Assembly: GCA_963702755.1 (NCBI GenBank)
Contig: CAVPDZ010000016.1
Coordinates: forward strand, 62,001-126,000
Origin: JAJPKK01 sp963702755
GTDB lineage: Bacteria > Pseudomonadota > Alphaproteobacteria > Rhizobiales > Xanthobacteraceae
Direction of reading: 5' to 3'
Length of the DNA: 64,000 bases
The notes beneath the pieces were generated by a model. The model was given only the letters and a program-made list of their open reading frames with translations. It made no database searches and was not told the origin of the DNA. Both the position numbers and the translations under genes were made by a program. Below, one piece after another: positions 57,127-64,000 of this stretch. Numbering within the stretch: the stretch's first letter is position 1; the number at the start of each line of letters is the position of its first letter.

Positions 57127-58125
57127 CTAACGATGCGCTGCCTGCAGTTGCGCCTTGAAGAAGGCGACGACCGCGGCATTGAACTCGGTATGGAAGGCGG
57201 TGCGGTCGAAACCTGCGGGATCGCGGCAGATGTCCGGCACCATTGTCGCGAGCGCGCTCGAGCAGGGCGCGAGGAACGCGAAGTGGCCGGCGTTCGGCAC
57301 CACCCGGTAGTCGGGCTTCTTCGGCAAGAACTCGTAGACGTGCTGGGCGTGGCGCGGGTGGGGCAGGATCTCGTCGCTGTCGCCGCGCCATAGCTGGAGC
57401 GGCACGGAAATGCCGGCAAGGCCCGCCGCCGAGAACGAGTAGCCGACCGCCGGCGCCGCGGCGACGGCGGCTTTGATGCGCGGATCATGCACCCACTTGA
57501 GCGCGCGCGGCGTCGACATTTCGGCTGTGAGGCGCGGACCGATGGTGCGGCACGCCCATTCGTCCGGATGGGCTTCGCAGTAGGGGCCGGTCAGCGACAG
57601 GTCCGGCACGCCGCCGATCGCGACCAGCGTCGTGAATCCGCCGGCGGAAAAGCCGAACATGCCGATGCGGCCGGCATCGATCGCCTCATGTCCGCGCCAC
57701 GTCGTCAGCATGTAGTCGATCAGGAGCTTGATGTGGCGCGGCCGATTGTCGAGGTGGGTCATCTGGCTGTTGTCGCGATAGTTGTCGCCGGTGTGGGTGA
57801 CGGCGGCGACGACGAAGCCCGCCGCGGCGAGCGCCAGCGCGGTGTCGTAATGGCCCTCGAATGAGCCGCCGGTGCCGTGGGACATCACGATGAGCGGCAG
57901 GCCGCGGCCGGCGACCGGACCGCCGGCCGCGACGGTCTGCTGGAAAAGGCCGAGCGGCTGCGTCGCGGCGGGAGCGTCGCTCGGATACCAGATGCCGGTT
58001 TCGATCAGCGGGCCGTCGGGATCGGGCATCATGACGTGCTCGAAGCCAACGGCGGATGCCGGCGTCGCCGCAAATGCCGGCACCGCAACGAGCATTGCCC
58101 CGAGCGCACGCATCGCAACGTTCAT
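57127..58125 (-). CDS. Secreted alpha/beta-hydrolase, dienelactone-hydrolase/PAF-acetylhydrolase-like
   Basis: 332 residues from the ATG at 58125. Signal peptide MNVAMRALGAMLVAVPAFAA. Oxyanion region LIVMSHGTGGSFEGHYDTAL, nucleophile elbow IGMFGFSAGGFTTLVAIGG (Ser in GFSAG), an acid region around WRGDSDEILPHPRHAQH and the His in VVPNAGHFAFLAPCS. The triad is complete. Substrate is unknown; ester or lactone hydrolysis is likely. Divergent from a TetR gene with a large dyad between them, suggesting control by that regulator. Confidence 0.85.
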   Translation of the reverse strand: MNVAMRALGAMLVAVPAFAATPASAVGFEHVMMPDPDGPLIETGIWYPSDAPAATQPLGLFQQTVAAGGPVAGRGLPLIVMSHGTGGSFEGHYDTALALAAAGFVVAAVTHTGDNYRDNSQMTHLDNRPRHIKLLIDYMLTTWRGHEAIDAGRIGMFGFSAGGFTTLVAIGGVPDLSLTGPYCEAHPDEWACRTIGPRLTAEMSTPRALKWVHDPRIKAAVAAAPAVGYSFSAAGLAGISVPLQLWRGDSDEILPHPRHAQHVYEFLPKKPDYRVVPNAGHFAFLAPCSSALATMVPDICRDPAGFDRTAFHTEFNAAVVAFFKAQLQAAHR

Positions 58126-58144
58126 GACAGCCTCCTCGTGATAA

Positions 58145-58189
58145 TGTTGACGGCGCTCACATTGCGCCTCAATGTGAGCTGTGTCAACA
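58145..58189. promoter_or_regulatory. 45-bp two-tier dyad, probable operator of the divergent TetR/hydrolase pair
   Basis: Inner arms GCTCACATT (58155-58163) and AATGTGAGC (58171-58179) are perfect over 9 bp around a 7-nt centre. Outer arms TGTTGAC (58145-58151) and GTCAACA (58183-58189) are perfect over 7 bp and share the same centre at 58167. It fills most of the 72-bp gap between the hydrolase and TetR starts, ending 8 bp before the regulator's ATG. Confidence 0.75.
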
Positions 58190-58197
58190 TCAATCTG

Positions 58198-58881
58198 ATG
58201 ACCGGCGATTCGACCTATCACCACGGCGATCTGCGCGCCGCGCTGCTCAAGGCGGCGGCGGCGGAGATCGAGCGCAGCGGCTACGAGAACCTGTCGCTGC
58301 GCGAGCTTGCCGCTTCGCTCGGCGTGTCGCGCGCCGCGCCCTACCGGCATTTCGTCGATCGCCGCGCGCTGCTGTCGGCGCTCGCCGCCGACGGCTTCAG
58401 AGCAGCTGACGGCGAGCCACCGCGCCGCCGCGGGCCGGACTGCGCGAGCGCGGCTTCAAGCCGCCGGCCGCGCTTACCTCGCGTTTGCCGCCGCGCGGCC
58501 GCAACTGTACCGGCTGATGTTCGTGGCCGATCTCTTCAGCGCCGCGGCCGGACCGCTCGATCCGGGCCTGCTCGAAGCCGGCGGCGAGAGCTACCAGGTG
58601 TTCGAAGACATGGTCGCCGCCACGCTCGGCGACGTCGGCGACAAGGCCGTGAAGGCCGCGACCATCACTTACATGTCGAGCACCTACGGCTTTGCGCTGC
58701 TGCGCATCAACGACCGCCTCAAGCCGTTCATGTATGGCGACCTTCGCCCCGACGATCTCGTCGAGGCGCTGCTGTCGGTCAAGGTCACGGTCTTGCCGGG
58801 GCGCGCACGGCAGGAGGCAGCAAGGCACGCCCTCGCGCGCAAGGTCGCGTCATCGCCCGGCTTGACCGGGCGATCCAGTAA
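58198..58881 (+). CDS. TetR-family regulator with WHG-type C-terminal domain (frame break; 3' end runs into a repeat)
   Basis: The ATG at 58198 gives MTGDSTYHHGDLRAALLKAA. HTH: ENLSLRELAASLGVSRAAPY, then RHFVDRRALLSALAADGF. One extra base near 58395 is needed to continue with EQLTASHRAAAGRTARARLQ and RAYLAFAAARPQLYRLMF, a WHG-type ligand domain. The 3' end is unclear: stops in the other two frames lie at 58865 and 58881, inside the family B repeat, while the corrected frame stays open to 59266 across the antisense kinase gene. Probably the repressor of the divergent hydrolase. Confidence 0.8.
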   Translation: MTGDSTYHHGDLRAALLKAAAAEIERSGYENLSLRELAASLGVSRAAPYRHFVDRRALLSALAADGFRAADGEPPRRRGPDCASAASSRRPRLPRVCRRAAATVPADVRGRSLQRRGRTARSGPARSRRRELPGVRRHGRRHARRRRRQGREGRDHHLHVEHLRLCAAAHQRPPQAVHVWRPSPRRSRRGAAVGQGHGLAGARTAGGSKARPRAQGRVIARLDRAIQ

Positions 58882-58963
58882 CCACCGCAAGCCGAAATGG
58901 GGCACGACTTCTCCGAAATGGCAGCGCCGGTGGTTACTGGATGCCCGCTTTCGCGGGCATGAC
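58849..58963. repeat. Palindromic intergenic repeat, family B copy 5, overlapping a gene end
   Basis: GTCATCGCCCGGCTTGACCG, then GGCGATCCAGTAACCACCGC; right arm GGTGGTTACTGGATGCCCGC, then TTTCGCGGGCATGAC. Unlike the other copies it overlaps the end of a coding frame, supplying the stop codons for the TetR gene. Confidence 0.85.
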
Positions 58964-59074
58964 GGTGGGAGCGTGTTGCGGCCGACGGAACAAGCTTCCG
59001 GAGCGGACGACGAGCTTGGCGGTCCGGGCAATTCAAGCACTTGCACCGCGGACGACAAACAGCTTCGCGCGCTG

Positions 59075-59956
59075 TCACTTGACCTTGTTCGTCTCCTTCG
59101 CGTTCGCGCGCGGCTTGCCGTTCTTTTCCTCGATTTTGGCGGCGTGATATTTGCGGCGGATGTCGGCGAGGTTGACGTGCGTCGGCGGCAGCTTCAAGCC
59201 CATGTCGTCCATGGTGTCGGCGATGATCTGCGACACCGCGAGGTTGCGGAACCACTTGTGGTTTGACGGGATGATGTACCAGGGCGCGTGCTTCGTGCTC
59301 GTCAACGACATGGCCTCTTCGAACGCCTCCACGTATTGCGGCCAGAGTTCGCGTTCGGAGTAATCGCTTTCGCTGATCTTCCATTGCCGCGACGGATCGT
59401 CGAGGCGTTGCGCGAAGCGGGCGAGCTGCTCCTCCGGGCTGATGTGGAGATAGAACTTCAGGACGCGTGTGCCGTTCGCCGTCAGCATCTTCTCGAAACC
59501 GTTGATCATGTCGTAGCGCTTCGACCACACCGATTGCGCGACGAGCTTGTGCACGCGCACCACGAGGACATCCTCGTAGTGCGAGCGGTTGAAGATCGCG
59601 ATCTCGCCCTTGCCCGGGGCGCGGCGATGGGCCCGCCACAGGAAATCGTGCGCGGCCTCGACCGGGGTCGGCTGCTTGAAGCCGTAGACCGATGTGCCTT
59701 GCGGATTGACGCCGCTGAACACGTGGCGGATCACGCCGTCCTTGCCGGCGGCGTCGAGCGCCTGCAAGACGACGAGCAGGGACTGCTGTCCGTCGGCGTA
59801 GAGCAGGTACTGCAGCTTTTCCATGCGCTCGACGTTCTTCTGGATGTCTCCGAGCGCCTTGTCGTGGGTCTCATGCTCGCCCGTGTAGGAAGGATCGATT
59901 TTCGCCAAGCGGACCTTGGCCTCGAGGTCGACAATGAATTTTTTCCGATAGTCCAT
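59075..59956 (-). CDS. Polyphosphate kinase 2 (PPK2) family nucleotide phosphotransferase
   Basis: 293 residues. Uses polyphosphate as donor to phosphorylate nucleotides. P-loop region LQALDAAGKDGVIRHVFSGV, NPQGTSVYGFKQPTPVEAAH, Walker-B-like FNRSHYEDVLVVRVHKLV and the lid SPEEQLARFAQRLDDPSRQW. The N-terminal YTGEHETHDKALGDIQKNVE fits the polyphosphate:nucleotide phosphotransferase subgroup. The C-terminal 25 residues are Lys-rich. It follows the proton-pump gene by 13 bp, on the same strand. Confidence 0.93.
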   Translation of the reverse strand: MDYRKKFIVDLEAKVRLAKIDPSYTGEHETHDKALGDIQKNVERMEKLQYLLYADGQQSLLVVLQALDAAGKDGVIRHVFSGVNPQGTSVYGFKQPTPVEAAHDFLWRAHRRAPGKGEIAIFNRSHYEDVLVVRVHKLVAQSVWSKRYDMINGFEKMLTANGTRVLKFYLHISPEEQLARFAQRLDDPSRQWKISESDYSERELWPQYVEAFEEAMSLTSTKHAPWYIIPSNHKWFRNLAVSQIIADTMDDMGLKLPPTHVNLADIRRKYHAAKIEEKNGKPRANAKETNKVK

Positions 59957-59969
59957 CGTGATCCTCCTG

Positions 59970-62549
59970 CTACGAAGCCGCCTGCGTCCGCAGCGACTGA
60001 TTGACGATATCGACGCTGCGCGCCTGGTGAGCCGTTCGATAGCTCGCGAGGCGTTCCGTCAGCAGCCGAATGCCGCCAAGTACGAACATCCATGCGATGT
60101 TGTAGACCCACACCCACCCGATCAGGTTCCATGGGATCGCTGGGACAAACCAGCCGAAGCCGCACATCAGCACCGCCAGCACCTGCGTCAGGACGATCGC
60201 GATGACGAGCGGTGATGCCGGGAAGGGCGGCAGGAAGAACCAGCGCTCCGTGCGGGTGATGAACAGCAGCAGATGGCCGCCGGCGACAAGCTGGAGGAAC
60301 ATGATGGTCTGCAGCTGTCCTTCGGTCGCGAGGCCGAACGCGTCCTGCAGATGCTGATGCGTCAGGACCCGGATGCCGATCCATAACAGGCCGAAGGTCT
60401 CGACGATCGAGAAGAGCCCGAGCACGACCGAGACGCCGAGGAGGCGCGGCATCTGCCAGCGGATCGGCGTCTTGCTGACGGGGGTGTTGTCGTAGGCGAT
60501 GGTCATGATCGGGACATCGTCGAGGAGCGACATCAGAACGATCATGATCGCGGTCAGCGGCACGAAATTGAGAAAGATGGTCGACAGCACCACCACGAAC
60601 ATGATGTCCATCGTCAGCGCCACGCGATAGATCGTGTAGGTCGTGATCCGCCCGAAGATGCGCCGCGCTTCGTCGATGGCGTTGTTGATCACCGAGAGGC
60701 CGGGCGCGGTCAGGACCAGTGCGGCCGCGCTGCGCGCCGCATCGGTCGCCCCGGAGACGGCGGTGCCGCAGTCGGCCTGCTTCAGCGCCGGCGCGTCATT
60801 GACGCCGTCGCCGGTCATCGCGACGAGATGGCCGCGCGCCTGCAGCGCCTTGACGATTGCGTATTTGTGCTCGGGGAAGACGCGGGCAAAGCCGTCCGCG
60901 CGCTCGATCGCGTCGGCAATCGCCGGCGGCACGTTGTTGGGGTCCATGTCCTTGGGAAACGCTTCGGCCGCCGGGATGATGTGGGTGCCCATGCCGAGTT
61001 GGCGCGCCGTTTCGATCGCGATCGCGGTGTCGTCGCCGGTCACCATCTTGACGCGCACGCCCTTCTGGTTCGCGAGCTCGATGGTCTCTTTCGAATCGTC
61101 GCGCGGCGGATCGAACATCGGCAGGATGCCGAGCACGGACCAGGTCTGCCCCGCGTCCTCCGAGCGGGCGACGCCGAGCGCGCGCGAGCCTTTGGCGGCG
61201 AGTTCGTCGACGGTCGACTTTACGCGTTGCGCGACATCGGCCGGCGGCTTGGCGAGGTCGACGATGACCTGCGGCGCGCCCTTGGTGACGACGACGGTCT
61301 TGCCGGCGGCGTCGCTGACGGTCGCGGCCGTGCGCTTCGTCACCGGATCGAACGGCGTGAAATTGATCTGCTTGTAACGCTTGAGCGCGCCCTGATCCTT
61401 CAGCGCGGCAATCACCGCGGTGTCGATCGCATCGCGGTCTTCGATCTTCGAGGCGAGCGCGGCGGCGAGGATGCAATCCTGGGCACTGCTCGCGGAAAAC
61501 AGGATCGGCGCGGCGAGCGTCAGCTCGTTCTTGGTCAAGGTCCCGGTCTTGTCCGAGCACAGAATGTCGACGCCCGCCATCTCCTCGATGGCCGACAGTT
61601 TGGAGACGATCGCCTTCTGCTTCGACAGCGCGAGCGCGCCCAGCGCCATGGTGATGGAGAACACCGCCGGCATCGCCACCGGGATCGACGCGACCAGCAG
61701 CACCAGCACGAACTGCAGGATGCCGAGCGCGCTTTCGAGCCCCCAATCATCGCTGATGACGATGTCGTGGTAGACCTTGACCGCGACCATGATCATCGCG
61801 AGCACGACCGCGACGATGATCAGGAAGTTGCCGATCTCGAACATCGCCTTCTGCGCGTGGCTGACGGCGCCGGCGCTCGCCACGAGCTTGGCGGTGCGGC
61901 CGAAGAACGTGTTCGCCCCCGTCGCGATGACGACGCCTTGCATCTCGCCCTGCTTGACCACGCTGCCGGAATAGGCCGCGTCGCCGGCCTTCTTGGCGAC
62001 GGGCAGGGACTCGCCGGTCAGCGCCGCCTGATCGATCGAGACGTAGTCGCCGCCGATCAATCTCAGATCGGCGGGCACGATGACGCCGAGCCTGATCTTC
62101 ACGATGTCGCCGGGCACGAGGGTCGCGGCTTCCACGGTCTGCCACTTGCCGTCGCGCATCACCGTCGCTTCGGGAGCGAGCCCCTTTCTCAGGGCGGCGA
62201 GCGCATTCGATGCCTTGCGGTCCTGCCAGAATTCCAGTGCGGCGTTGAAGAACAACAGCGCGGTGATGACGGCAAAGTCACCCCAGTGCCCGATGATGGC
62301 GGAGATGATCGCGGCCGCCTCGATCAGGTAGGCGATCGGCCCGGTGAAATGGCCGATCAGCTTGCGGGCGAGGCTCTCCTCCTTTTCGACGAGGGCATTC
62401 GGCCCATATTTCGCAAGGCGCTCTTGCGCCGCGGCGCTGCTCAGCCCCTTGTCCGGACTGGCGCCGAGTTGCGTCAGCACGCGATCGAGCGGCATCCGCT
62501 CGAGATCGACATCCGTATCAGCCGTGGCGGCGGGTCGCAGGGCGGGCAT
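59970..62549 (-). CDS. P-type H+-transporting ATPase (PMA1-like, type IIIA)
   Basis: 859 residues from the ATG at 62549 with AGGAGG upstream. The plasma-membrane proton pump layout is clear: actuator DQAALTGESLPVAKKAGD, phosphorylation site ILCSDKTGTLTKNELTLA, nucleotide-binding VTKGAPQVIVDLAKPP, hinge MVTGDDTAIAIETARQLGMG and AMTGDGVNDAPALKQADCG, ten membrane helices, and LVASIPVAMPAVFSITMALG in helix 4. It exports protons using ATP. Plant and fungal enzymes carry a C-terminal inhibitory domain; here the tail is short, so such control is absent. Confidence 0.94.
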   Translation of the reverse strand: MPALRPAATADTDVDLERMPLDRVLTQLGASPDKGLSSAAAQERLAKYGPNALVEKEESLARKLIGHFTGPIAYLIEAAAIISAIIGHWGDFAVITALLFFNAALEFWQDRKASNALAALRKGLAPEATVMRDGKWQTVEAATLVPGDIVKIRLGVIVPADLRLIGGDYVSIDQAALTGESLPVAKKAGDAAYSGSVVKQGEMQGVVIATGANTFFGRTAKLVASAGAVSHAQKAMFEIGNFLIIVAVVLAMIMVAVKVYHDIVISDDWGLESALGILQFVLVLLVASIPVAMPAVFSITMALGALALSKQKAIVSKLSAIEEMAGVDILCSDKTGTLTKNELTLAAPILFSASSAQDCILAAALASKIEDRDAIDTAVIAALKDQGALKRYKQINFTPFDPVTKRTAATVSDAAGKTVVVTKGAPQVIVDLAKPPADVAQRVKSTVDELAAKGSRALGVARSEDAGQTWSVLGILPMFDPPRDDSKETIELANQKGVRVKMVTGDDTAIAIETARQLGMGTHIIPAAEAFPKDMDPNNVPPAIADAIERADGFARVFPEHKYAIVKALQARGHLVAMTGDGVNDAPALKQADCGTAVSGATDAARSAAALVLTAPGLSVINNAIDEARRIFGRITTYTIYRVALTMDIMFVVVLSTIFLNFVPLTAIMIVLMSLLDDVPIMTIAYDNTPVSKTPIRWQMPRLLGVSVVLGLFSIVETFGLLWIGIRVLTHQHLQDAFGLATEGQLQTIMFLQLVAGGHLLLFITRTERWFFLPPFPASPLVIAIVLTQVLAVLMCGFGWFVPAIPWNLIGWVWVYNIAWMFVLGGIRLLTERLASYRTAHQARSVDIVNQSLRTQAAS

Positions 62550-62829
62550 GGTTTCCTCCTTCGAACGCGCACAGGTTCTTAAAATCGCTGTCGGGGTTCG
62601 CTGCATTGCAATGCAATCTTCGCCAATAGCGACCCCAGGCTTTCTGGCTCCGTGCGATCTGGCAGCGCAAATCGTCGCGACCTGGAACCTCACCAAATTC
62701 CAATGACTTACCTCAGCAGATAGCGCTGACCTTAGCGCTCACTTCGGCCCCCGCTATCGTTGGATCGGCTCAGCGCCGCCTCCCGACGACCGGCTGATCC
62801 CCTTTCAATCACATACAAGGAGAACAACC

Positions 62830-63543
62830 ATGGCTCTGACCATGACAGAATCTATTCAAAGTGAAATGAACTACGGCGGCTTTGCCGATGCCATCGGCGG
62901 AATAGCGACCATCGTTCTCGCCATCGTCGGCCTTGCCGGCGTGCATGCCAACATGATGGTCGCAATCGCGACGATCGTCTTCGGTGCCGCCATGCTGGTC
63001 CAAGGCGGAACGGTTCTGACCGAATACGGCCACATCATCTATCCCCGTGACACCGCGGTCGTCCCGACTGAACAGTTCAGCGGCGGCGGGATCGCGGCGC
63101 TGTTCCTGGTTGGAGCAGCAGGGATCGTCCTCGGCGTTCTTGCCCTGATCGGGATTGCGGCCGTTGAATTGACCGCGATAGCGGCCATTGCCTTCGGCAG
63201 TGCATTCATCGTCAGCAGCAGTGCGATCTGGAGGCTGCATGTGCTGCGCCGCGCCAGTTACGTGACACGCGACGTGACTGATCGGCGCGTGTGGAGCGAG
63301 CTTCTCGCCGGCGAGATCGCGTCCGGATCGGCAGGCTTGCAAGCATTCGCGGGGCTTGCCGCGGTCGTGCTCGGCATTCTGGCGGTTATAGGCCTAGATG
63401 CCGGCATACTGACGTTGGTCGCGCTGCTGGTGCTTGGAACGACCGCCATGCTGACCGGCTGTGCCTTGAGCAGCATCGTGCAGAGCTTCATGGGGTCGTC
63501 AGTCGCGCCGGCTCCGCGCAGCTCGGTGATTACCCGCGCCTAG
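62830..63543 (+). CDS. Six-helix membrane protein, unknown
   Basis: 237 residues from the ATG at 62830 with AAGGAGA upstream. Two similar halves: GGIATIVLAIVGLAGVHANM, MMVAIATIVFGAAMLVQGG, then GIAALFLVGAAGIVLGVLAL and LTAIAAIAFGSAFIVSSSAI, and a third pair GLQAFAGLAAVVLGILAVIG and LTLVALLVLGTTAMLTGCAL. Hydrophilic loops are YGHIIYPRDTAVVPTEQFSG and RRASYVTRDVTDRRVWSEL. The repeated two-helix unit suggests internal triplication. It is divergent from the H+-ATPase. No family recognised. Confidence 0.75.
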   Translation: MALTMTESIQSEMNYGGFADAIGGIATIVLAIVGLAGVHANMMVAIATIVFGAAMLVQGGTVLTEYGHIIYPRDTAVVPTEQFSGGGIAALFLVGAAGIVLGVLALIGIAAVELTAIAAIAFGSAFIVSSSAIWRLHVLRRASYVTRDVTDRRVWSELLAGEIASGSAGLQAFAGLAAVVLGILAVIGLDAGILTLVALLVLGTTAMLTGCALSSIVQSFMGSSVAPAPRSSVITRA

Positions 63544-63738
63544 ATTTCGCGGACGGGGAGGGGACGCACCGGGCCGGCGTTCGGTCGACCCGGTGGTGCG
63601 AGGCGAAATTCGCGCTCGCAGGCATTGGTCGCGACGCGATGCGAGCGCTTCGCCAATAGCCGTTCGACCGGCACGTTTCGGCACCAGCAGCGCGCAGCTT
63701 TTGGTGCGGGTCGTCCGCCGAAAGAATGCGAACCTGCG

Positions 63739-64000
63739 CTACTTGCCGGCCATCGCGTTTTTCACGAGGCCCGCGATCACGGTCAGGATCGCGCCGCTCA
63801 CGCCGCCGCCGACGAGTTGGCCGATGACGCTCCCGACGTCGACATTGCCGCCGGAGCCGGCAAGCATTGGAATCAAAGCCTGGAGGAGTTGACCACCGCC
63901 GGCGCCGCCGATCGCGCCTGCGATCGAGTTGCCGATGGGGCCGAGATCGTAGTCTTTGAGGGACTTCCCTGCAGCGTTTCCGCCGATAATGCCCGCAACA
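63739..64000 (-). CDS. Glycine-rich hypothetical protein, C-terminal part (N-terminus outside window)
   Basis: The frame is open from the window edge to a stop at 63739; 86 residues are seen. It is composed of GxxxG-rich hydrophobic stretches: VAGIIGGNAAGKSLKDYDLG, IGNSIAGAIGGAGGGQLLQA, VGSVIGQLVGGGVSGAILTV and IAGLVKNAMAGK. Composition is that of small glycine-zipper-type proteins that associate with membranes. No function can be assigned. Confidence 0.65.
   Translation of the reverse strand, partial: VAGIIGGNAAGKSLKDYDLGPIGNSIAGAIGGAGGGQLLQALIPMLAGSGGNVDVGSVIGQLVGGGVSGAILTVIAGLVKNAMAGK

Noticed and set aside
33349..58963. Repeated palindromes considered as a CRISPR array
   Set aside because: Copies are kilobases apart, internally variable and palindromic over 90-150 bp; no regular spacers and no cas genes are present.
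58307..59266. TetR gene extending to 59266
   Set aside because: The extension reads through a repeat and then antisense to the PPK2 gene, with no regulator-like sequence.
60828..62582. Long open frame (584 codons) on the plus strand opposite the H+-ATPase gene
   Set aside because: Arg/His/Asp-rich composition typical of antisense frames in high-GC DNA; the minus strand encodes an unambiguous P-type ATPase with all motifs.
62603..62614. GCATTGCAATGC palindrome upstream of the H+-ATPase start
   Set aside because: Twelve-bp palindromes arise by chance in 64 kb and no regulator gene is adjacent; kept only as a note.

Overview
The window is about 64% GC alphaproteobacterial chromosome, most likely from the order Hyphomicrobiales (Rhizobiales) near Bradyrhizobium, Rhodopseudomonas or Xanthobacteraceae. 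The main evidence is a complete acpXL-type cluster for the very-long-chain acyl group of rhizobial lipid A, a K+-independent type H+-pyrophosphatase, the conserved order ubiquinol-cytochrome c chaperone - DUF177 - plsX - fabH - ihfA - merR, and dense palindromic intergenic repeats. No rRNA, tRNA, CRISPR array, phage block or intact transposase was found.

Layout. 0-2.7 kb: end of a TPR protein, then a secreted beta-propeller protein with a haem-c motif. 2.9-5.6 kb and 11.4-14.0 kb: two separate two-subunit molybdenum hydroxylases of the isoquinoline 1-oxidoreductase type; the second is followed by a small c-type cytochrome gene. Between them lie a MAPEG protein, a glyoxalase-fold protein, a TetR regulator with a clear operator palindrome, an orphan TctC-type binding protein, a DUF2254 protein, and an alpha/beta hydrolase enclosed by inverted repeats flanked by TA. 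14.7-21.1 kb: chrA, an orphan binding protein, ribH-nusB-thiL and an FMN-dependent 2-hydroxy-acid dehydrogenase. 21.3-25.8 kb: a compact membrane/proteolysis group (YjgN/DUF898, M48 peptidase, secreted TPR protein, YhfC-type protein). 26-28.2 kb: hppA. 28.3-33.3 kb: bamE and the phospholipid/fatty-acid initiation operon. 33.5-44.5 kb: a stand-alone CoxL-like subunit, secreted proteins including DUF6152, a nitroreductase, a binding protein and a HyuA-type hydantoinase subunit. 44.6-51.3 kb: the lipid A very-long-chain acyl cluster, all on the minus strand. 51.6-58.9 kb: an M15-like peptidase, a metallo-beta-lactamase-fold hydrolase, a copper-chaperone pair, a CMD protein, and a hydrolase/TetR divergent pair with a 45-bp dyad. 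59.1-64 kb: a PPK2 kinase and P-type H+-ATPase operon plus two membrane or glycine-rich unknowns.

Two window-wide properties affect reading. First, more than a dozen genes, including ones expected to be conserved such as hppA, ribH/nusB and fabF, carry single-base frame breaks. Nearly all fit one extra base, which looks like insertion-type sequencing or assembly error rather than gene decay. Broken genes are therefore given here as one CDS with the break positions stated. Second, at least seven families of palindromic intergenic repeats (called A-G here) recur two to five times each, mostly between genes or just after stop codons.
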